Origin: PALSA-1004 sp963804885
Lineage (GTDB): Bacteria; Pseudomonadota; Gammaproteobacteria; Burkholderiales; SG8-41
Assembly (NCBI GenBank): GCA_963804885.1
Contig: CAWDSF010000020.1
Location: 124,001-188,000, forward strand
Length of the DNA: 64,000 nucleotides
Reading direction: 5' to 3'
Shown: positions 16,476 to 24,377 of the stretch, in pieces
Position numbering within the stretch: position 1 is the stretch's first letter
Layout: the number at the start of each line of letters is the position of its first letter
Made by a program: the position numbers and the translations under genes
Notes under the pieces: generated by a model
The model's database searches: none
What the model was told of the DNA's origin: nothing
Seen by the model: only the letters and a program-made list of their open reading frames with translations

Positions 16476-18941
16476 ATGACCACGATCCGGCGGCTGCCCT
16501 GGGCCGCGCAAGTCGCGTTGCTGGCGATCGTTTACTTCGTCGCCGCCAAACTATCGCTGGCGCTGGCCATCCCGCCCGGTTACGCGACCGCGGTATGGCC
16601 GCCGTCCGGCGTCGCGGTGGCGGCTGTGCTGATGTTCGGCAACCGCGTGTGGCCCGGCGTCTGGCTCGGCGCCACCGCGGTCAATTTCACAATCAATTCA
16701 TCGGCGTTCGCGGCGGTTGCGATCGGCACCGGCAATACGCTGGAAGCACTCGCCGCGGCGATCTTGATCCGCCGATTCGTCGGTGTGCCGTACCGCTTCC
16801 AGCGCGGCGAGGACGTCATCATTTTCATGGCCGCCGCGATCGTAGCCGCCGCAATCGCCGCGGGTATCGGCGTGCTGCCCATGACACTGGGCAGCGGCCT
16901 CACGCTGGAGGAACTCTTTACCAACGTCTGGACATGGTGGCTCGGCGACGTGGCCGGCATCATCGTGTTCGTGCCCCTGATTTTGAGCTGGAGCAGCGGC
17001 GAATCACCGGCCTGGCCGCCGCGCCAGAAGATCGAGGCCGCCTTGTTTGCCGTGCTGCTGGTGATAACCGCGTACCTCGCTTTCAGCGGCGGCGCCCGCT
17101 ATGCGCCGCCCATTCCGCGCTCCTATCTGCTGGTCCCGTTCGTTCTATGGGTGTCGTTCCGCTTCGGCCAGCGCGAGACGGCGACCGCGGTCGCCACCGT
17201 GTGCGGGATTGCGCTCTGGTACACGCTCGCAGGGCGCGGACCCTTCGCGACGGGTGCGTTAAATTCGTCGTTGCTGCTGTTGCTCACGTACATCATCGTG
17301 CTGCAAGGCATGGGATTGGTACTGTGCGCGGTCATCGGCGAGCGCAGCCGCGCCATGGCGCAGGTTTTGGAGGAGCGCGACGAACTCGAGTCCCGGGTGC
17401 GCTCGCGCACCCTCGAGCTCGAGCACATCAATCGCGTGCTCAACCACGACATCATCGAGCGCGAAAAGGCCGAGTCGAGATTCAAAGGCCTGCTCGAGTC
17501 GGCGCCCGACGCGATTGTCATCGTCAACGGCGAGGGCAACATCGTGCTGGTTAATTCGCAGACGGAGAAGCAGTTCGGCTATCGGCGCATGGAACTGATC
17601 GGCCAGCCGGTCGATATCCTGCTGCCGCCGCGCTATCGCGATACCGATGGTACGCGCCAAGGTCGGTTTTTCCTCGACCCGAAAATCCGCCCGCTGGGGG
17701 CGGGAATGGAGCTGCGGGGATTGCGCAAGAGCGGACAGGAGTTTCCGATCGAAATCAGCTTGAGCCCGCTCGAAACCGACGAGGGGACACTGGTCTCGAG
17801 CGCGATCCGCGACATCACCGAGCGCAAGCAGGCCGAGGCAACGCGCGCGCGATTGGCGGCCATCGTCGAATCCTCGCAGGACGCCATCCTGAGCCGCGAT
17901 CTCGAGGGCAGGGTCCGGTCGTGGAATGCCGGCGCGGAACGCCTGTTCGGCTATACGGCCGCCGAAGTCATCGGCAAGGACCTGACGATGGTGCCGCCCG
18001 AGCGCCTGCATGAAATCGAGGAAAACCGCCGGCAACTGCGATCGGGGGCGCAGGTATCCGACTATCAAACGATGCGCGTCGCCAAGGACGGCCGGGAGAT
18101 CGACGTATCGCTGTCGGGCTCGCCTATCATGGACGACAGCGGCAACATAATCGGCATGGCGTCGATCCTGCGCGACATTACCCCGCTCAAAATGGCCGAG
18201 AAGGAGCTGCAACAAGCGCACGACGATCTTGAGCGGCGCGTAGCCGAGCGCACCGCGGAGCTCTCGCGCATCAACGCGGAGCTCGAAAAGTTCGCCTATA
18301 TCGCCTCGCACGATCTGCAGGAACCGCTGCGCACCGTCATCAACTTCTCCGATCTGCTCGAGCGACGGTACCAGGACAAGCTCGACGCCGACGGGCGCGA
18401 ATTTCTGGGCTTCATTGTGAGCGGGGTGCTGCGGATGCGGCGTCTGGTCGATGACCTGCTGGAGTTTTCGCGCACCGGCCACGAGCGCGTGGTGCGCAAG
18501 CCCGTGGATTGCGAAGGCGTGCTCGAACGGGTGCTGGCCAGCCTGGGACAGAGCGTCGCCGAGTGCGGCGCGGTGGTGACCCACGACGCGCTGCCGACGG
18601 TGCTTGCCGACGCCGGGCAGCTTGAGCAGCTCTTCCAAAATCTCGTCGGCAACGCGTTGAAGTTCCGCGGCGACAAGCAACCCGTCGTGCACATCGGGAT
18701 CGAAGCGCAGCCCGCGGACTGGCTGTTCTCGGTCGCTGACAACGGTATAGGACTCGATCCGCGGTTTGCCGGCCGCATTTTCGAAATGTTCCAGCGCCTG
18801 CACGGGGTCGGCAAGTACGTGGGTTCGGGGGTTGGGCTGGCCATCTGCAAAAAGATCGTAGAGCGGCATGCCGGACGCATCTGGGTTGAATCCACCGAAG
18901 GCCGCGGCGCGACGTTTTATTTCACATTGCCGCGGCAATAG
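16476..18941 (+). CDS. MASE1-PAS-PAS sensor histidine kinase
   Basis: About 821 residues from the ATG at 16476. Residues 1-290 are a MASE1 membrane sensor with about eight hydrophobic segments and the marker PPGYATAVWPPSGVAVA. A coiled linker (RSRTLELEHINRVL) follows, then two PAS domains, each ending in a PAC-like IRDITERK or LRDITPLK. The HisKA domain has the phospho-acceptor in ASHDLQEPLRTV and the ATPase has NLVGNALKFRG, VADNGIGLD and GSGVGLAICKKI. This kinase type usually works with stand-alone Rcp1-like receivers, which lie on both sides here. The ligand is unknown. Upstream in-frame ATGs at 16392 and 16296 are alternatives; none has a strong ribosome binding site. Confidence 0.85.
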   Translation: MTTIRRLPWAAQVALLAIVYFVAAKLSLALAIPPGYATAVWPPSGVAVAAVLMFGNRVWPGVWLGATAVNFTINSSAFAAVAIGTGNTLEALAAAILIRRFVGVPYRFQRGEDVIIFMAAAIVAAAIAAGIGVLPMTLGSGLTLEELFTNVWTWWLGDVAGIIVFVPLILSWSSGESPAWPPRQKIEAALFAVLLVITAYLAFSGGARYAPPIPRSYLLVPFVLWVSFRFGQRETATAVATVCGIALWYTLAGRGPFATGALNSSLLLLLTYIIVLQGMGLVLCAVIGERSRAMAQVLEERDELESRVRSRTLELEHINRVLNHDIIEREKAESRFKGLLESAPDAIVIVNGEGNIVLVNSQTEKQFGYRRMELIGQPVDILLPPRYRDTDGTRQGRFFLDPKIRPLGAGMELRGLRKSGQEFPIEISLSPLETDEGTLVSSAIRDITERKQAEATRARLAAIVESSQDAILSRDLEGRVRSWNAGAERLFGYTAAEVIGKDLTMVPPERLHEIEENRRQLRSGAQVSDYQTMRVAKDGREIDVSLSGSPIMDDSGNIIGMASILRDITPLKMAEKELQQAHDDLERRVAERTAELSRINAELEKFAYIASHDLQEPLRTVINFSDLLERRYQDKLDADGREFLGFIVSGVLRMRRLVDDLLEFSRTGHERVVRKPVDCEGVLERVLASLGQSVAECGAVVTHDALPTVLADAGQLEQLFQNLVGNALKFRGDKQPVVHIGIEAQPADWLFSVADNGIGLDPRFAGRIFEMFQRLHGVGKYVGSGVGLAICKKIVERHAGRIWVESTEGRGATFYFTLPRQ

Positions 18942-19111
18942 CCGGCCGCCGGAGCCGCTCCGACAGCGGACAAGTCCGTGAGTTCACCTCAGTTTGATGG
19001 ATATTTTGCGGCCGGCGTTAATTTTTTCCTGTACGTTCGAAACTTATTGGTGTCCAATCCATATGCACTGATTCGGGTGCGTGGCCAATGTCTTATGGAG
19101 GAGGGGTCCCC

Positions 19112-19168
19112 ATGAAACACGGCTGGATGATGCACATGTCGCTTCACGTGGAGGGATTGCCATGTTAG
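19112..19168 (+). CDS. putative 18-residue leader peptide upstream of response regulator
   Basis: A very strong Shine-Dalgarno (GGAGGAGGGG, about 19097-19106) precedes ATG at 19112. The frame encodes MKHGWMMHMSLHVEGLPC and ends TAG at 19166-19168, overlapping the ATG of the regulator gene (19162) by 7 bases. This arrangement is typical of translational coupling. It is Met/His-rich with no known homologue. It may serve only to position ribosomes. Confidence 0.4.
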   Translation: MKHGWMMHMSLHVEGLPC

Positions 19169-19866
19169 CTCTGAATGTCGGGAAATTGTCCGAAACGCAG
19201 ATTAGAATCGCCGCCGCCGGTGAGTGCGCGCAATTCGGCACGGTTAAAAACATCCGTATTCTCCCGCCGGCGGCCCATCGCAACTACGCGATTGCCGCGG
19301 TTGAAATGTCCAATTCAAACGAAGCCGAACACTTGCGGGTCACGCTCGGCGACACGAAGATAGGCCCGGTTGTCCTGATCCGCCTCATGCCGGAGCAGGT
19401 CGACGAGCTCGATCTATCCGGCGACAACGACGACGACGAAACGCCGGCGCCGATCGACCGCGAGCCGGTGGAGATCCTGCTGGTCGAGGACGATCCGGCG
19501 GACGTGCGCATGACGCGCGAGGCGCTCAACGTTGCCGGGTTCGCCCACCGCCTGCATGTCGTGGCGGATGGAAATGAGGCGATCACCTTCCTGTCGCGCA
19601 TGCGGGAATCCGACGATGCGCCGCGGCCGGATGTGGTGCTGATCGATCTTAATCTGCCTAAAATCAACGGGCACGAGGTATTGCTCGAAATCAAGAGCAA
19701 CGACGACTTGCGCGACATTCCGGTGGTGGTGTTGACCTCGTCCAAGGCCCCGCGCGATATGCATCTCAGCTACCAGGCGGATGCGGACTGGTTCGTGACC
19801 AAGCCCACGGGTCTCGACGCCTACGCCGACACGATGAAGCGAATCGAGACGCTGATCACGCACTGA
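19162..19866 (+). CDS. response regulator with N-terminal RRM-like domain and Rcp1-type receiver
   Basis: A 234-residue paralogue of the regulator at 15373. The N-terminal domain repeats the RRM-like pattern (LALNVGKL, helix, QFGTVKNIRIL, NYAIAAVEM, helix, PVVLIRLM). An acidic linker (SGDNDDDETPAP) leads to the receiver with EILLVEDDPADVRMTREAL, acceptor Asp in VVLIDLNLPKINGHE, VVVLTSSKAPRD and FVTKPTGLD. The ATG at 19162 is preferred over GTG 19081 because GGAGGG precedes it and it aligns with the paralogue's start. It is downstream of the MASE1 kinase on the same strand, which is its likely partner. Confidence 0.85.
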   Translation: MLALNVGKLSETQIRIAAAGECAQFGTVKNIRILPPAAHRNYAIAAVEMSNSNEAEHLRVTLGDTKIGPVVLIRLMPEQVDELDLSGDNDDDETPAPIDREPVEILLVEDDPADVRMTREALNVAGFAHRLHVVADGNEAITFLSRMRESDDAPRPDVVLIDLNLPKINGHEVLLEIKSNDDLRDIPVVVLTSSKAPRDMHLSYQADADWFVTKPTGLDAYADTMKRIETLITH

Positions 19867-19896
19867 CCGGGGGCGCGGCACCCGGCCGGCGCGCGT

Positions 19897-21042
19897 TCAC
19901 GCGTTGAGCGGGCTGCCCATCCACTGCTCGCTTTGCCGGCGCGCGACATCGTTCAGAGACCCGAGTTTCTGATAGGCCTCGCGCAGCCAGGCGGCATCGC
20001 TCTTGGAGGCCTCGGCCTCGGAGCGCAGCGCGCTTAACGGCGCTTCCGTATCGAGCGTGCGCGCGTGAGGCCGCAATAATTCAAGCGTATCCAGGATGTC
20101 GCGTTGCAGCGTGCCCCGTTGCTGCGTCTGCGCATCGATGTACGCGCCCCCCACGCCGTAGCGGCAGGCCTGGAACCGGTTGTATTTATACACGAGATAG
20201 ACGTCGTCCGACGTCGGCAACGGCTGCTGCGTGAGCAGGTAATGCGCGAGCGTTTGCGCATAGGCCGCGAGCTGCGCGGCGCGCTCGACCGTCAGCGGCG
20301 TGTCGAGCACGCGAATCTCGACGGTGCCGAATTCCGGCTTGGGCCGCGTGTCCCAGTAGAAATCTTTCATGCTCTCGACGATGCCGAAGCGCTGCATCTT
20401 CTCGAAGTAAGCGACAAACTCGCTCCATGTATGCACCAGAGGCAGGGTGCCGGACAGCGGGAATGCGCTTACGGTGTTCAGGCGAGAAGATTGAAAATCC
20501 GTGTCCGTGCCCTGCTGAAACGGCGACGAGGCCGACAGCGCGATGAAATGCGGGATATAACGGGACAACGCGTGCGCGAGGTAGATCGCCGTGTCGCCGT
20601 CGGGCACTCCGACGTGGATGTGCTGGCCGAATACGGTGAACTGCTTCGCGAGATAACCGTACACCGAAAGCAGATGCTTGAACCGCTCGGTCGGGTAGAT
20701 GCGCCGGTCGCTCCATTTGTGAAACGGGTGCGACCCGCCGCCGGCGATGCGCAGGTTCAGTTGCGCGGCAGCCTTGCTGACCGCATCGCGGATTTCCAGC
20801 AGCTCCGCGCGCAGGGTTTCAAATTTCACGTGCACCGACGTATTGACCTCGATCATGCTCTCGGTAATTTCGGGTTTGACCGCACCCGGATGCGGCGTGC
20901 GCTCGAGCAGCGCCAACAGGTCGCCCGCGTCGCGCGCGAGGTTGTAATCGCGCGAGTTCAGTATCTGCAGCTCGAGCTCGACGCCGATCGACAGCTCGCG
21001 CGATGGCTTGAACTCGAGCTCGGGATTCCACTTGGCCGGCAT
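19897..21042 (-). CDS. ybdK: carboxylate-amine ligase, glutamate-cysteine ligase 2 family
   Basis: A 381-residue YbdK/GCS2-type ATP-grasp-like ligase. It shows SIGVELELQILN with the first catalytic acids, the central GQHIHVGVPDGD histidine block, SASSPFQQGTDTDFQSSR, and EIRVLDTPLTVERAA. E. coli YbdK has weak glutamate-cysteine ligase activity; the physiological substrate is uncertain. Its ATG directly abuts the stop of the upstream antiporter gene, so the two are one operon. Confidence 0.9.
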   Translation of the reverse strand: MPAKWNPELEFKPSRELSIGVELELQILNSRDYNLARDAGDLLALLERTPHPGAVKPEITESMIEVNTSVHVKFETLRAELLEIRDAVSKAAAQLNLRIAGGGSHPFHKWSDRRIYPTERFKHLLSVYGYLAKQFTVFGQHIHVGVPDGDTAIYLAHALSRYIPHFIALSASSPFQQGTDTDFQSSRLNTVSAFPLSGTLPLVHTWSEFVAYFEKMQRFGIVESMKDFYWDTRPKPEFGTVEIRVLDTPLTVERAAQLAAYAQTLAHYLLTQQPLPTSDDVYLVYKYNRFQACRYGVGGAYIDAQTQQRGTLQRDILDTLELLRPHARTLDTEAPLSALRSEAEASKSDAAWLREAYQKLGSLNDVARRQSEQWMGSPLNA

Positions 21043-22245
21043 TTATTCCTCCTGCGCCTCGCCCGCGCGGCGCAGCGCGAACTGCACGGCGAGCGGCCCG
21101 ATCAATTCGAGGATCAACGTGGCCGCCAGCACGATCACGCTCAATTTCGCGCTGAATCCCGGATACGAGGTGCCGGTACTCTGTGCGATGGCGAGCGCAA
21201 TGCCCGACATCGGCAGCAGCGCGATGCTGAGCAGGCCGCCGCTGCCGGCGCGGATGCCGCTTAAGTGCGCGAAGCACAGCACGCCGATCGACTTGCCGAC
21301 GAACCGCGCGGCTATGTAGACCGCGGCGACCGCGCCGCCGGCGACCAGGTCTCCGATGTGCAGCAGGGCGCCGCTCGCAACGAACAGCACGACGAAGAAA
21401 ATCTGGCTGAACCGGCCCACGTCCACCGGCATCAGCTTGTGCTCGCGGTCCATGTTCCCGATGAGCACGCCGAACGTGAGCAGCGACAGCAGGATCGACA
21501 GCTTGAGCGCTTCGGCCGCACCCACCAACAGCACGACGATCCCGAGCAGCAACGCCGCATGCAGCTCGATACGCTTGCCCAGCCAGCCCGCCAGCCTGAG
21601 CGCGAGCCAGCTCGCGGCAAGTCCGAGGAACCAGGAGCCCGCCATGAGGTAGACCGGGTGCAGCACGATCACGAACCAGCCGGCGTGATATTCGCGGTGG
21701 ATCCATGACAAGAGCATCGTGGTCAGCACGAACGCAATGACGCTGTTGATGGCGACGAGATTCAACGCGCGCTCGGTGACCTGGCCTTCGGCTTTTAATT
21801 CACGGGCGACGAGCAGCACGATGGCCGGCGAGGACGAGACGCCGATCGCGGCGGCCATCGCGGCATAGAGCGGCTCGATGTTGAGCCAGAGCAGCGCGCC
21901 GAACATGCACCCGAACGACAGCATGCTTTCCGCGAACGCCATCACCGCCAGCCAGCGGTCGCGCAGCAGCCAGGCGAAATTTATGCGGCGGCCGAGTTCA
22001 AACAACACGAGGCCCAGGCCGATGTCGAGAAAGACGCGGGTATAGCCGAGCATGCGCGTGTCGAGCACGTCGAGCCCGCTCGCGCCTAACGTTAGCCCGA
22101 TCAGCACGTAACCCGTGATGCGCGGCAGGTTCAGCACCCGCCGGACCAATTCGCCGGTCAGTGCGCCGGCCAGCAGCATGCCGCCGAACAGCGCCAGCGG
22201 ATTGGCCGTGAGCGGAAACTGCGGCAGGAATTCGAGATCGGTCAA
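21043..22245 (-). CDS. monovalent cation:proton antiporter (CPA2 family)
   Basis: About 400 residues with 11-13 hydrophobic segments. FGGMLLAGALTGELVRRVL and LPRITGYVLIGLTLGASGLD are typical CPA2 entry segments, followed by the SSSPAIVLLVAREL core helix that carries transport residues. There is no C-terminal TrkA-N domain, unlike KefB/KefC. I prefer a TTG start at 22245 because GGAGGGG precedes it by 6 bases and it removes an Arg/Ala/His-rich stretch; the ATG at 22302 is the alternative. It is an inner-membrane Na+ or K+/H+ exchanger, ion unknown. It is translationally adjacent to ybdK. Confidence 0.85.
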   Translation of the reverse strand: MTDLEFLPQFPLTANPLALFGGMLLAGALTGELVRRVLNLPRITGYVLIGLTLGASGLDVLDTRMLGYTRVFLDIGLGLVLFELGRRINFAWLLRDRWLAVMAFAESMLSFGCMFGALLWLNIEPLYAAMAAAIGVSSSPAIVLLVARELKAEGQVTERALNLVAINSVIAFVLTTMLLSWIHREYHAGWFVIVLHPVYLMAGSWFLGLAASWLALRLAGWLGKRIELHAALLLGIVVLLVGAAEALKLSILLSLLTFGVLIGNMDREHKLMPVDVGRFSQIFFVVLFVASGALLHIGDLVAGGAVAAVYIAARFVGKSIGVLCFAHLSGIRAGSGGLLSIALLPMSGIALAIAQSTGTSYPGFSAKLSVIVLAATLILELIGPLAVQFALRRAGEAQEE

Positions 22246-22406
22246 ACGCACCCCTCCACGTGTCACTGCGTGCGCCGCATGCGCGCGCCGCGCGCCTGCC
22301 ACGATGAGCGCGGCGCAGAGCGACGATGCGTATTGTCACCTATGAGGCGGCATTGGCCACCGAAAGTTCCGGTATGCGAGCGTCATGGAAACGCTGGCCG
22401 ATGCGA

Positions 22407-22489
22407 TGTCGGGCGATGGCGACAACGTAAGTGCATGAACGGGGGCGAATTTCACGGCGCCTGGCGATAGCCGTCGTGCCATCCCGACA
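22407..22489 (+). promoter_or_regulatory. two GlrR-type upstream activator sites (YGTC-N10-GACA)
   Basis: Site 1 at 22407-22424 is TGTC-N10-GACA, a perfect match to the known GlrR (QseF) recognition element. Site 2 at 22472-22489 is CGTC-N10-GACA, one mismatch. The sites are exactly 65 bases apart, and the second begins 83 bases before the -24 GG of the sigma-54 promoter at 22554. The same layout recurs at 27727-27809. Confidence 0.75.
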
Positions 22490-22553
22490 GTCTGGCGTTG
22501 TAAAAAATACCGTGTCGAGGGACAACTCACTGATTGTTATCAAGCAATTGTAA

Positions 22554-22568
22554 TGGCACGCGCCTTGC
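22554..22568 (+). promoter_or_regulatory. sigma-54 promoter upstream of the MlaC-like operon
   Basis: TGGCACG-CGCC-TTGC matches the sigma-54 consensus with GG (22555-22556) and GC (22567-22568) separated by the required 10 bases. Transcription would start about 22580, leaving a roughly 37-base leader to the ATG at 22617. No other gene lies between. rpoN and glrR are both in this window. Confidence 0.85.
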
Positions 22569-22616
22569 GCGTAGAACTCCATCGCTTTGTTCAGATTCCC
22601 CCAGGAGAGCCCGAAA

Positions 22617-23303
22617 ATGAGTCGCGTAATGAGTAGTTCCACTGCATTCATGCCCACCAGGACTCGCGAGGGCGGGGGCGGGGGCAAAACCACATTCCGC
22701 ATGCTCGCGGCTTATTTCGTAGTCGCGGCCTTTTTCCTGCTGGCGGCGTTCTCGGCAGCGGCTGCCGATGCAGCCCCGGACGCACTCGTGAAGTCTACGG
22801 TCGATGAAGTGCTGACCGTCATCAAACAGAACAAGGACAAGCGGGCCTTGCGCGATCTCGCCGAACAAAAAGTACTGCCGAACTTCGATTTCAAGCGCAT
22901 GACACAACTCGCGGTGGGAAGGGCGTGGCGCGACGCGAAGCCGGAGCAGCAGGAAGCGCTTGAAAAGGGATTCCGCACGCTGCTCGTCAATACCTACACC
23001 TCCGCCTTATCCACATCAGCCACGGGCACCGAGACCGTCGAAGTCAAGCCCGCGCCGGTGGCAGCCGGACAAAACGATGTCACGGTGAAAACTATCGTTA
23101 AAGATTCGGGCAAGCAACCGATCGCCGTCGATTATCACCTTGAAAAATCGGGTGCCGGGTGGAAGGTGACCGACGTTGTCGTCGAAAACCTGAGCCTCGT
23201 CACCAACTACCGCAGCACTTTCGCGTCGGAAGTGTCGCGGTCCGGAATCGACGGATTGATCAAGGCGCTGGACGAGAAAAACCGGACCGTGGCCAAGAGC
23301 TAG
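22617..23303 (+). CDS. MlaC/Ttg2D family phospholipid-binding protein
   Basis: A 228-residue exported protein starting at the ATG at 22617 behind AGGAG. A long basic N-region and hydrophobic segment (MLAAYFVVAAFFLLAAFSAA) form a signal peptide or anchor. The mature part (LVKSTVDEVLTVIKQN, VLPNFDFKRMTQLAVGRAWR, then DYHLEKSGAGWKVTDVVVEN and LVTNYRSTFASEV) is the MlaC fold that ferries phospholipid across the periplasm. The usual mlaFED and mlaB genes are absent here, so this is an orphan copy. It is driven by a sigma-54 promoter with GlrR-type sites, suggesting a stress-induced variant. Confidence 0.88.
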   Translation: MSRVMSSSTAFMPTRTREGGGGGKTTFRMLAAYFVVAAFFLLAAFSAAAADAAPDALVKSTVDEVLTVIKQNKDKRALRDLAEQKVLPNFDFKRMTQLAVGRAWRDAKPEQQEALEKGFRTLLVNTYTSALSTSATGTETVEVKPAPVAAGQNDVTVKTIVKDSGKQPIAVDYHLEKSGAGWKVTDVVVENLSLVTNYRSTFASEVSRSGIDGLIKALDEKNRTVAKS

Positions 23304-23343
23304 TCATCGTGGCGGCCTGCGCCGCCGAAGAAAGGGGATCTGG

Positions 23344-23790
23344 ATGGGAATCGAAGAAGGCCGCACCGAATGCGCATTGCTGCGCGCGCGCGAGGGCATG
23401 GCGGACAAGGATAGCGAGAACGGCGGCAACCGCATCACGCGGGTGGATCGCGCGCTTATTTCGCGCTATTTCGAAGTGCACTCCTCGCCAGCGAGCTTCT
23501 CGAAAATCGAACGGCCGCGGTGGCGCCGGCGGTGGATCGTCGGCGCGAAACTGCCGGCAACACTGCGCACCATCGCGCTACCCCGCCCGCTTGAAAGCAA
23601 ATTGAGTCGGCTCGACGCAGGGTTTGAACGGTTGCTGGCCGGGGGCGACGTGCTCTGCATTGAAAGTGAGACGCTCAGGATCGCCGACGTGATGCATAAC
23701 GCGGGGGCGCCGCCGCCGCAGGATACGGCGCACTTGCTGCTCGATACCGGATCGGACGCGGGGGCGCCGGACGCGGACGGTATTCCCTGA
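23344..23790 (+). CDS. hypothetical protein
   Basis: A 148-residue frame with AAAGGGGATCTGG before the ATG and a 40-base gap to the MlaC-like gene, so probably the second gene of that operon. It is hydrophilic with a basic stretch around residue 60 (KIERPRWRRRWIVG) and a Pro/Ala/Asp-rich tail. No signal peptide, membrane segment or domain that I recognise. Position and ribosome binding site are the main support. Confidence 0.55.
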   Translation: MGIEEGRTECALLRAREGMADKDSENGGNRITRVDRALISRYFEVHSSPASFSKIERPRWRRRWIVGAKLPATLRTIALPRPLESKLSRLDAGFERLLAGGDVLCIESETLRIADVMHNAGAPPPQDTAHLLLDTGSDAGAPDADGIP

Positions 23791-23828
23791 GGCACGCCGC
23801 GTCGCACCACTACCGGAAAGGGGATTTC

Positions 23829-24251
23829 ATGCATGCCTACACCAGAAAACTACCGTTACGCGCTACGCTCGCGGGAATAGCGGCCGCGGGGTTGGTGCTC
23901 GCCGCCTGCGGGAAAAATATGAACATCGAGGGGGCGGCCGCCAAGCGCCATGCCGATCCGGCTTACGCTGCCGCTGCGATGTACGGCTGGACCAACCACT
24001 ATGCGCGGCTGACCCTCGAGCAGAACCAGCCCAACAATGACGTGGCGCTGCTGATCAAGGTCAAAACCGCGCTCGTCAAAGACCCCGACCTCAAGACATT
24101 TCCGCTCGAAGTCGGCGTGCTGGGCGGCGTAGTCACACTGTACGGGCAGGTCGATACTGCCGAGCGGCGCGCCGCAGCCGAACGGATTGCGCGGCGGGTG
24201 CACGGTGTTGCCGAGGTGAAAAGCAGTATTGCCGTCAACGCACCGGTGTAG
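23829..24251 (+). CDS. BON domain lipoprotein
   Basis: A 140-residue lipoprotein. The signal sequence ends in the lipobox LAAC at about residue 27 (ATLAGIAAAGLVLAACGKN). Residues 65-138 form a single BON domain (NNDVALLIKVKTAL, LEVGVLGGVVTLYGQVDTAE, VHGVAEVKSSIAVN), as in OsmY-like envelope proteins thought to bind phospholipid or stabilise the outer membrane. It is the third gene after the sigma-54 promoter at 22554, with a terminator directly after it. Confidence 0.85.
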   Translation: MHAYTRKLPLRATLAGIAAAGLVLAACGKNMNIEGAAAKRHADPAYAAAAMYGWTNHYARLTLEQNQPNNDVALLIKVKTALVKDPDLKTFPLEVGVLGGVVTLYGQVDTAERRAAAERIARRVHGVAEVKSSIAVNAPV

Positions 24252-24270
24252 CGGCACCCAAATTGATACG

Positions 24271-24309
24271 GGCGCGCCTGCGCATATCGCGTACGCGCGC
24301 CGATTTTTT
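24271..24309 (+). terminator. rho-independent terminator after the BON lipoprotein gene
   Basis: GGCGCGC at 24271-24277 pairs with GCGCGCC at 24295-24301 around a partly paired GC-rich loop, followed by a run of six T at 24304-24309. It separates the MlaC-like operon from glrK. Confidence 0.75.
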
Positions 24310-24377
24310 GAAAAAAATACAAAGTGCAGTCTTAGCCGGGTTGTCGGCGTGCGGGAGGTGCCTGTAACCTTAGGCTG

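Noticed and set aside
17259..18938. 559-codon open frame antisense to the histidine kinase
   Set aside because: A shadow of the kinase gene; composition lacks protein-like features.
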